From the NCBI GenBank assembly GCA_905214175.1, contig CAJMLD010000008.1, positions 1 to 19,482 on the forward strand: DNA of 19,482 bases, in the 5' to 3' direction. Below, piece by piece: positions 13,231 through 19,482 of the stretch. Each line of letters starts with the position of its first letter. The first letter of the stretch is position 1. This stretch comes from an uncultured bacterium. GTDB taxonomy: Bacteria > Actinomycetota > Coriobacteriia > Coriobacteriales > Atopobiaceae. The position numbers and the translations under genes were made by a program. Under the pieces are notes generated by a model, which saw nothing but the letters and a program-made list of their open reading frames with translations, did no database searches and was not told where the DNA came from.

Positions 13231-15357
13231 CTACTGACCCCTCTGCACCCATGTGCCATCTGCTTGCTGAATCCAGCCGGTCGGGTGCCAATTGTTGATA
13301 TTGTTGGCATCGCCGGTTATCTCGTACTCGACAAGCCCATGCTCGACACCCTCGCTGTCTTTGCTCAAGAGACTGAAGTACCTCACGCGGCCAGGATCAT
13401 CCTCCGTAAGCATATCGACGCCATACTCTGACTTGTCACAGTCAAGCCCAGCCAGCGCTGTGGGCAGAACATCAGCGTTGCTCACAGGCTCTTGGGAGAC
13501 AGCGTAAGGTTGGCTTGCCTGCTCGTGAGTCTCGGGTGGCTTTACGAGCATAATTGGATTTGCCGCGAAATCAGTAAGGGCAAACGCATCGGATGACGCG
13601 AAGAAGCCGTGGTCAGCAGTAATGATAATTGTCGCATCATCGTAGAGCCCAAGAGCCTTGAGCTGCCTCAGGTACTCGCTTACCGTGTTCATGCTGCCGG
13701 CTGCCTGCTGCGCGCGCGAGAGATCACTCCCGGCCTGGCAATTCTCATCCATGGTATAGGGATAGTGTGCACCATTGAGGTGAATAAACCTGAAAGCACC
13801 AGTCGCACCCTGATCCACCGCAGCAAGTCCAGTAGAGTTCAAGTCGCTCGCAAACTGAACGTCATTCGTAGTGTACGGCACGTTGGAACCACGGTTGGGG
13901 TCTACGTCACCCGCAGACTGCGCACCCGTCTTCACCATTGCCTGATTGATGTCATCCGTGTAGAACCAGAAGAACGGCTTGAACGGCCAGGGAAGATCAC
14001 GAAAGAGGGCGCAGTTGTAGAGCGCCTGGCGTGTTCCCCCTACGTTAACGGCAGTGTCGGCCGAACGCCCATCATCGGCAATGATGTTAAAAGCGTTATC
14101 GTGGTAATACGAATCATCGGCAGGGAGAATATCGCTATAGAGGCCAACGTCATACCCTGCGTTTGCAAGGTCCGCAAGATACTGATGCCCCTCCGTGTAG
14201 TCTGGCACGGCACTGTTCGCCCGCTGCTTGCCCACAAGCATTGCGGGAATGGCGTTGCGAGTGGGAGTGACTACCGCGCTTGAATTCTGATACCACGTGA
14301 ATCCCGTCATCTCGCTGAGAAGGCTGGGGTTCTGCTGAACGGCAGGCATGAGGTCCATTGATGTGTCATACATGTCAAGCACAAACACGATGATGTTCTT
14401 CTTTGGCGAGACCGTGAACAGCCCTCGCTCCGTCATTGTGTAGCTCGTCGCCTCTTTGGTTGTCGATGCTGAATCCGATGAAAATAGGCTACCCACCCCT
14501 ACGCCCTGCACAACAATCAGCGCAGCCGCCAGAAGAGAGACGATACCCTGCGAGGCGACACGATTGATGCGACTCAGTTTGAACGGCGCGACGAGAATGG
14601 CCACCCAAACTATCGTGGTCCACACCGCAGTCACCATGTACTGCGTCCAGTCGACGGAAGAGCCATCCGCACTCGGAAGGCTTCCGTTAAGGAAGAGTGC
14701 TTGGACGTATGAGGCCAGCGAAAATCCAAAGACAATCATCAGGCCTGCATTGAACGCGCGGCCGCGAAGCAGTGTGAGAACGGCGGCGATAACTAGCGCC
14801 ACCACAACTGCCGGAAACACAAACACCTGCCAGACCTGCGTAAGAGAGAAGATGAGACTTTCACTGTTGCCAGCAATAAGTTCATACGGAGCAGAAATCA
14901 TTAGCGTCAGAGAGAAGAGCGCACCAACAAGAAGCCCCAAAATCAGGCGTCTCCACCAGCTCGGCGCATAGTCAACCCTTGGTTTGGCGTGCGCTCCGCC
15001 AGCCTTTCCGGCTGCTGAGGAGCCCCGCATCTGCGAGCGCGCCGCGGCGTCGGCCGCCGGCTTCCCGGACGGGTCGATGCGGGAGACCGGGGGCTCGGCC
15101 ACGCGGCCCGCGTCCTCGTCCACGTGCAGGAGCCTCATGAGCGCCCTGCGCGTGCGCCTGAAGGCAACGCCCAGCACCGCCGAGAGAGCAACGGCCACGG
15201 CGGCCAGCGCCTGGATCGTGTAGGTCATGACCGAGGGGTCCACGTACGCGAGGGCGGGCTCTGCCGGAACCAGCACCCACACTGCCACGAGGGCAAACGC
15301 GTAGAGCGCGTCGTGTAGTGCAAGCGCCGGCACGGGCGTATTTCTCATGCTTCTCAA
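13231..15357 (-). CDS. LTA synthase/sulfatase-like membrane enzyme of the alkaline phosphatase superfamily (paralogue A)
   Basis: About 708 residues. An N-terminal hydrophobic segment with a signal-like AEPALA is followed by YVDPSVMTYTIQALAAVAVALSAVLG, a basic FRRTRRALMRLL stretch, a polar Ser/Ala linker, four to five further membrane segments (to about residue 290) and an extracellular hydrolase domain. In that domain: FVLDMYDT (first metal Asp, about D328), TPTRNAIPAMLVG (candidate Thr nucleophile, about T366), FIHLNGAHYPY and IIITADHGFF (metal Asp/His). The formylglycine Cys of true sulfatases is absent, so phosphotransferase or phosphatase chemistry (for example glycerophosphate or phosphoethanolamine transfer) is more likely. 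The start is uncertain: TTG 15357 has AGGAGG (15367-15372) at nine bases; ATG 15348 and GTG 15381 are alternatives. It is the last gene of the operon. Confidence 0.87.
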   Translation of the reverse strand: MRSMRNTPVPALALHDALYAFALVAVWVLVPAEPALAYVDPSVMTYTIQALAAVAVALSAVLGVAFRRTRRALMRLLHVDEDAGRVAEPPVSRIDPSGKPAADAAARSQMRGSSAAGKAGGAHAKPRVDYAPSWWRRLILGLLVGALFSLTLMISAPYELIAGNSESLIFSLTQVWQVFVFPAVVVALVIAAVLTLLRGRAFNAGLMIVFGFSLASYVQALFLNGSLPSADGSSVDWTQYMVTAVWTTIVWVAILVAPFKLSRINRVASQGIVSLLAAALIVVQGVGVGSLFSSDSASTTKEATSYTMTERGLFTVSPKKNIIVFVLDMYDTSMDLMPAVQQNPSLLSEMTGFTWYQNSSAVVTPTRNAIPAMLVGKQRANSAVPDYTEGHQYLADLANAGYDVGLYSDILPADDSYYHDNAFNIIADDGRSADTAVNVGGTRQALYNCALFRDLPWPFKPFFWFYTDDINQAMVKTGAQSAGDVDPNRGSNVPYTTNDVQFASDLNSTGLAAVDQGATGAFRFIHLNGAHYPYTMDENCQAGSDLSRAQQAAGSMNTVSEYLRQLKALGLYDDATIIITADHGFFASSDAFALTDFAANPIMLVKPPETHEQASQPYAVSQEPVSNADVLPTALAGLDCDKSEYGVDMLTEDDPGRVRYFSLLSKDSEGVEHGLVEYEITGDANNINNWHPTGWIQQADGTWVQRGQ
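15047..15255. repeat. 209-bp block identical to 17188-17396 (copy 1)
   Basis: Every base matches the second copy at an offset of 2141, ending in single-base mismatches at 15046/17187 and 15256/17397. It encodes about 70 residues spanning ALAYVDPS to KPAADAA near the N-terminus of paralogue A. Confidence 0.95.
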
Positions 15358-15366
15358 GATCTCATT

Positions 15367-15372
15367 CCTCCT
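15367..15372 (-). promoter_or_regulatory. Shine-Dalgarno that decides the start of paralogue A
   Basis: AGGAGG on the minus strand lies nine bases before the in-frame TTG at 15357 and 18 before the ATG at 15348. It is downstream of the GTG at 15381, which has no site of its own. Confidence 0.55.
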
Positions 15373-15386
15373 ACGTCCCACCAGCG

Positions 15387-17519
15387 TTAGTGCCAGATGC
15401 GCTTGGCATCATCGTCGGTGATGATCCATTCGTTTCCATCAAGATGCCAGTTAGAGAAGTCCTGCGAGTCTCCTGAGATCTGGTACTCGCGCCAGCTGGT
15501 ATCCAGTTTTCCGTTGCTCGTCGTCATGAGGTAGTAGCGTAAGCGGTCCGCAGGGTCATTGCGGTCCTCGATGGCCTGGTTGAACTCACCGTAGTGGTCA
15601 AGGACCTCCTGCGAGGCACCCATTCCCTTGAGCATCGTTGCTTGAAGGTCGTAGTGGCTCACGGGCTGCTGCGAGATCTGGCAGGGCACCAAGTCAGCCT
15701 CGGCGGACTGGGCGGGCTTCACGAAGATGATGGGTGTCGAGACGCCATCGAGGTCATCGGGCGTGAGATACCAGGTGCCGTGGTCTGCCGTGATGACCAC
15801 CGTGGTGCTGTCATAGAGCCCCAAGCGCTTGAGCTCGCCCAGATACGTGCACACGATCTTGAACGCGCCCACCATCTGGGACTCCCAGTCATTCGACTCC
15901 GCGACCCTGTTGCCCTCGGCATCCATGATGAAGGGATAGTGGGTCCCCTCAAGGTGAATGAAGCGGAACGAGGCATTCTCGCCGTTGACGGTTAGGCCAC
16001 TCTCCTTGAGCTTCTGGAAGTATGCGGGATCATCGATGGCGTAGGGCGTGGTGTCGGGAGACGAGGCGCCCTCGCTCGAGACCATGCCCTGGTTGAGCTG
16101 GTCGGTATAGAACCAGAAGAATGGCTTGGCAACCCACGGCATGTCGCGGTAGAGAGCGCATTGGTACAGGATGCCCAGCGTCCCTTGCCAGTCGAGGGTC
16201 TCCTTCGCGACCTCGGAAGTTGACTCGAAGTTCTCGGCATGCTGTTCCAGATAGCCGTCCCAGCCGTCAATCCAGCCAGCAGTATCAGAGTAGACACCCG
16301 TCGTGTAGCCCTGGGCAGCAACATCATCCAAGAAGTAGCTGCTTGTGTACATGTTTGCGAGAAAGTCTGCCGCATCCTCGCCCGGCTTGGGCCGCACGCC
16401 CGTGAGCAGGGACGGAATGCCATAGCGCGTAGGGATCATCGACCCCACGCTGTTCTGGTACCACGTGAAGCCATCCAGGCCGTCGAGCATGGCGGGGTTG
16501 TCGGCAAACGCCTGCTTGGCATCCGCAGTGTCGGTCATGTCAAGCACAAAGCACACCACATTCTTCTTGCCCGAGACGTCAAAGAGGCCCTTCTCGGTGA
16601 TGGTGATGGACTCTGGCTCGGATGCCGCCTTGGTCACAATTCCAACAACGCCCGAAACCTGCACGACGATCAGAGCAGCGCTCAACGCTGCGGCTGCGGC
16701 CCTCCCTACACGCGGACGCTTGACTGCAAGAACTACAAGGGCGGTGACGATCGCCGCCCACACAAGCAGGCTGATACCAGTGATGGACGCAAACTGGGTC
16801 CAGTCCACAAGGTTGCCATCGGCGACTGGCAGGCTTGAATTCATGAAGAGCACCTGCACATAGGCGCCAACGCCAAGTGCCACGACAATGGCAATGGCCA
16901 CGTCAAAGACGCGCCCACGAATTGCCGAGATGGCAAGGCCGGAAACAGCTGCGATAACGAGGCCAGCCACCACCACAACCTGCCACACTTGCTTTACGCC
17001 AAACAGCAGGCTATCGGAGCTGCCGGCAACAAGCTCGAGCGGTGCCACCACGAGCACCGTAAGGACGAGAAGCGCGCTGGCGAGAAGCGCGAGCGCGAGG
17101 CGGCGTCGCCAGGGGAGGCCCGCTGGGCGGCGCGCGCCGGCCCCGCGAGCCTGGCCGCCCGCGGCTGCAAGCGCCTCTCGCGCCGCCGCGTCGGCCGCCG
17201 GCTTCCCGGACGGGTCGATGCGGGAGACCGGGGGCTCGGCCACGCGGCCCGCGTCCTCGTCCACGTGCAGGAGCCTCATGAGCGCCCTGCGCGTGCGCCT
17301 GAAGGCAACGCCCAGCACCGCCGAGAGAGCAACGGCCACGGCGGCCAGCGCCTGGATCGTGTAGGTCATGACCGAGGGGTCCACGTACGCGAGGGCCGGG
17401 GTGGCCATCGCCGTGAGCAGACAGGCACTCACCGCGGCAACGCCCAGGACGTCCCATGCAATGACGAGCAGGCGCCCGGCAATGCGGGATGCCCCGTTCT
17501 GAGAGTGGTTACTCACCAT
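15387..17519 (-). CDS. LTA synthase/sulfatase-like membrane enzyme of the alkaline phosphatase superfamily (paralogue B)
   Basis: A 710-residue protein with the same plan as its downstream neighbour: a first membrane segment (about 16-45, ending TPALA), YVDPSVMTYTIQALAAVAVALSAVLG, FRRTRRALMRLL, an Ala/Gly/Arg-rich linker (110-140), further membrane segments to about 295, then the extracellular hydrolase domain. Visible there: FVLDMTDT (D327 metal ligand), IPTRYGIPSLLTG (364 candidate Thr nucleophile), FIHLEGTHYPF and VVITADHGTWY. A Met/Ile pair stands where sulfatases have Cys-x before P-x-R. The frame is open upstream to 17795, but ATG 17519 is chosen: AGGGAA (17523-17528) precedes it, and it overlaps the upstream stop by 11 bases, implying translational coupling. 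It probably transfers or removes a phosphate-containing group on a surface polymer or lipid (inference). Confidence 0.9.
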   Translation of the reverse strand: MVSNHSQNGASRIAGRLLVIAWDVLGVAAVSACLLTAMATPALAYVDPSVMTYTIQALAAVAVALSAVLGVAFRRTRRALMRLLHVDEDAGRVAEPPVSRIDPSGKPAADAAAREALAAAGGQARGAGARRPAGLPWRRRLALALLASALLVLTVLVVAPLELVAGSSDSLLFGVKQVWQVVVVAGLVIAAVSGLAISAIRGRVFDVAIAIVVALGVGAYVQVLFMNSSLPVADGNLVDWTQFASITGISLLVWAAIVTALVVLAVKRPRVGRAAAAALSAALIVVQVSGVVGIVTKAASEPESITITEKGLFDVSGKKNVVCFVLDMTDTADAKQAFADNPAMLDGLDGFTWYQNSVGSMIPTRYGIPSLLTGVRPKPGEDAADFLANMYTSSYFLDDVAAQGYTTGVYSDTAGWIDGWDGYLEQHAENFESTSEVAKETLDWQGTLGILYQCALYRDMPWVAKPFFWFYTDQLNQGMVSSEGASSPDTTPYAIDDPAYFQKLKESGLTVNGENASFRFIHLEGTHYPFIMDAEGNRVAESNDWESQMVGAFKIVCTYLGELKRLGLYDSTTVVITADHGTWYLTPDDLDGVSTPIIFVKPAQSAEADLVPCQISQQPVSHYDLQATMLKGMGASQEVLDHYGEFNQAIEDRNDPADRLRYYLMTTSNGKLDTSWREYQISGDSQDFSNWHLDGNEWIITDDDAKRIWH
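17188..17396. repeat. 209-bp block identical to 15047-15255 (copy 2)
   Basis: The partner of the block in paralogue A. The same residues are encoded here near the N-terminus of paralogue B. Flanking linker sequence diverges immediately on both sides. Confidence 0.95.
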
Positions 17520-19455
17520 CGCTTCCCTGATTCCCCGTCCCAAACGCACCAGCCGCGGTAATGTCCTTGCCCTCCTGCTTGGCGAGGATCTCGCCGAGGA
17601 TGTACTTGCCTGCCGCTTCGCCACCGTGACCAAGGTTGTAGATGAAGCCATCGCGGATCTGGCGGATCCTGTCGTTCCAGGCGGAGGAGTTGGTAACCAT
17701 GTCGTCGATAACGTCCTCGAGCTCGGAGAGGTCTGCGGGGTCGAGCGAGCGACCAATCTGGTTGCGCAGCGTGATGTCGGTGGGGGTGATGCCAACCTGC
17801 TCGTAGTCCGGGTTGATGACCTTCATGGGGGTGTCGATGAAGAGTGAGGGCTTGAGCGTGGTGAACGAGAACTCCTCGGCGATTGTGGACCAATCGGTCA
17901 CCAGGACGTCGGACTCAAGGATGGAGCCGTGGCCGGAGAAGTCAGCCTCGATGGTGAGCTCGTCGGGGCTCACCTTGGAGTAGCGCTCGACGAGCGCCTC
18001 CCAGCGCGGGCGGTAGCGCTTCACGTACTCGGGGTGGGGACGAAGGATCACGTGGTAGCCGTGGCCAAGCAGGCGACCGAGCATGTCGTCGATGCAGGTG
18101 TCGAGGATGTTGTCCGTGTTCCACGAGGGTGCGATGAGGATGATGGGGCGCTCGTGCTTCTCGTGCGGCATCTTCTCGTAGTCTGCCATCTCGCGGTCGA
18201 GAAGGTCGTAGCCAATCTCAGGGACCTTCTTCTTCTGCGTGTGGTAGGCCTTCTCCATGGCGCGGATCTCTGCCTTCTGGTGGGGGCCAACGCACATGAT
18301 GGTGTCGTAGTTGTCGTACTCCTGCTTGGTGCCCGTCATGTGCATCGAGGTCATGTGGTGGCACATGTAGATGTACTCGATGTCCTTGCGGATGTACGAA
18401 CGCTTGATGTAGTACACGTCGAGCGCGCCGAGCGAGGTAACTACAACGTCGGCGTCCATCTTCATCATGAGGGTGATGAGGCGCTTCTGGTCGAGGAAGT
18501 ACGGGATGAGGCGCGGCTCACGCTTGGCGATGTCAAAGACCTGGTCGTTGGGGTCGCTTGTAAGGTAGTGAATGCGCACGTCGGAGTTGTTGAGCAGCCA
18601 CTCGATGGCGCCCTGGAAGTACTTGTAGAATCCGGAGCTCTCCGAGTAGAAGACCAGGTGCTTGCCATTTACCTTGAAGAAGCGCTTGTAGTCGGCCTTC
18701 GCGCGGCGGGCCAGCGGGTCTGGCTGGTACCACTTGCGGTCGCCCTTGGTGGCCTCCTCGATGGCGTTGAACTCGTCGCGCGCGGCGTTGAGGTCCTCGT
18801 AGTCGATGTAGTCGCGCGGCTTCACAATCACGTTGCACAGCGCCTGCACCGCGATGGAGAGCAGGTTGGAGCACACCCAGTAGAACGCCATGCCGCACAC
18901 CACGTAGAAGCCCAGGAAGAGCGAGAGCGCGATGGAGAGGCCGTTGGTCATGTTCTTCTCGGCGCGGGACTGCTCGCGCTGGAGGGGGTTGATGTGGTTG
19001 GACGCCCAGCCCATGATTACCGCCGAGAGACCGGCAAGCAACGGCATGATGAGCGACGCACCGCCGCTCTCGATGGGCACGAGGCCCAGAAACTCGGTGC
19101 CGGGCGCGCCAGAGTCCGTGATGGAGTGAATGACGTCCACCAGGCCAAAGAGGATAACCACCTGGATGGCCAGGGGGATGAGCGAGAGAAGCGCATGGTA
19201 GTGCTTCTCGTGGTAGAGCTCGTTCTGCTTCTCCTCGATGGTCTCTCGGTCACCGTAGTAGCGGCACTTGATGCGGAAGAGCTCGGGCATGAGCTGCACC
19301 ATCACGATGCTGTTCTTCTGGCACCACACCGAGAGCGGCATGAGGATGACCTTGGAGAACAGGGTGAAGAGAAATATTGCCGCCCACCAGCTGCCGGTGA
19401 GGTTATAGGCAGGCTGGACGATAAGCGAGAAGAAGCTCGCAAGCGCCTCAAACAT
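17509..19455 (-). CDS. YidC/Oxa1-type insertase domain fused to a CDP-glycerol glycerophosphotransferase (TagF-like) domain
   Basis: A 648-residue fusion. Residues 1-215 match YidC/Oxa1: SWWAAIFLFTLFSKVILMPLS (22-42), a cytoplasmic hairpin (MPELFRIKCRYYGDRETIEEKQNELYHEKH, 56-85), SLIPLAIQVVILFGLVDVI (91-109), LIMPLLAGLSAVIMGW (135-150) and a last pair of segments at 173-211. Lys35 stands where the functionally important groove Arg of YidC is expected. A charged linker (215-262) leads to a TagF-like transferase: HLVFYSESSGFYKYFQGAIEWLL (266-288), YMCHHMTSMHMTG (363-375), ILRPHPEYVKRY (470-481) and DVLVTDWSTIAEEFSF (516-531). RPHP and TDWS are the donor-binding motifs of poly(glycerol/ribitol-phosphate) polymerases. 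The ATG at 19455 follows GGGAG by seven bases. It is the first gene of a three-gene operon within view. Confidence 0.92.
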   Translation of the reverse strand: MFEALASFFSLIVQPAYNLTGSWWAAIFLFTLFSKVILMPLSVWCQKNSIVMVQLMPELFRIKCRYYGDRETIEEKQNELYHEKHYHALLSLIPLAIQVVILFGLVDVIHSITDSGAPGTEFLGLVPIESGGASLIMPLLAGLSAVIMGWASNHINPLQREQSRAEKNMTNGLSIALSLFLGFYVVCGMAFYWVCSNLLSIAVQALCNVIVKPRDYIDYEDLNAARDEFNAIEEATKGDRKWYQPDPLARRAKADYKRFFKVNGKHLVFYSESSGFYKYFQGAIEWLLNNSDVRIHYLTSDPNDQVFDIAKREPRLIPYFLDQKRLITLMMKMDADVVVTSLGALDVYYIKRSYIRKDIEYIYMCHHMTSMHMTGTKQEYDNYDTIMCVGPHQKAEIRAMEKAYHTQKKKVPEIGYDLLDREMADYEKMPHEKHERPIILIAPSWNTDNILDTCIDDMLGRLLGHGYHVILRPHPEYVKRYRPRWEALVERYSKVSPDELTIEADFSGHGSILESDVLVTDWSTIAEEFSFTTLKPSLFIDTPMKVINPDYEQVGITPTDITLRNQIGRSLDPADLSELEDVIDDMVTNSSAWNDRIRQIRDGFIYNLGHGGEAAGKYILGEILAKQEGKDITAAGAFGTGNQGSDGE

Positions 19456-19482
19456 TGTGTGACTCCCGGGATTATTAAGCTG

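Noticed and set aside
12835..13237. Plus-strand open frames opposite the HAD gene
   Set aside because: They are antisense shadows without motifs. The HAD frame has all four catalytic motifs.
17520..17795. N-terminal extension of paralogue B to 17795
   Set aside because: The added residues are Ser/Thr/Arg-rich out-of-frame translation of the upstream transferase gene. The membrane segment follows ATG 17519 directly.

Overview
The window is GC-rich DNA with dense genes on both strands. It looks like a chromosomal segment of an actinobacterium, most likely class Coriobacteriia (Olsenella/Atopobium-like). The support is indirect: base composition, a lipoprotein serpin, a eukaryotic-type (type II) NADP isocitrate dehydrogenase, and membrane phosphatase-superfamily proteins with an AYVDPSVMTYTIQ segment. 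No rRNA, tRNA, CRISPR array or intact insertion sequence was seen.

Layout. (a) 1-1483: a 5'-truncated ECF sigma factor overlapping an intact, probably anti-sigma, membrane protein. The first ~42 bases are strikingly AT-rich. (b) 1621-3013: a lipoprotein serpin behind a TATAAT box, a 15-base near-palindrome and a strong Shine-Dalgarno. (c) 3029-3560: the wreck of an AAA/DUF4143 ATPase (minus). (d) 3581-4815: malic enzyme (minus) with its own terminator and promoter. (e) 4942-6145: a small cysteine-rich protein and a divergent TrmB-like methyltransferase (plus). (f) 6209-8527: an MFS carrier followed by a membrane-anchored glycerophosphodiester phosphodiesterase (minus). (g) 8791-10896: a protein with an N-terminal winged-helix-like region, a long Pro/Ala/Glu linker and a DUF3825-like C-terminus (plus). 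(h) 10964-12172: isocitrate dehydrogenase with a strong terminator, then a REP-like palindrome. (i) 12297-13127: a Cof-type HAD phosphatase (minus). (j) 13231-19455: a compact three-gene minus-strand operon.

The operon in (j) is the most interesting part. Its first gene fuses a YidC/Oxa1-type insertase domain to a CDP-glycerol glycerophosphotransferase (TagF-like) domain. It overlaps by 11 bases a polytopic alkaline-phosphatase-superfamily (LTA synthase/sulfatase-like) enzyme, which is followed closely by a paralogue. The two paralogues are clearly divergent in most of their length but share a perfectly identical 209-bp block, a sign of recent recombination between them. Together they suggest a surface glycopolymer (teichoic-acid-like) assembly or decoration module. 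The glycerophosphodiesterase and its MFS partner in (f) could deal with related glycerol-phosphate products, but that link is inference only.
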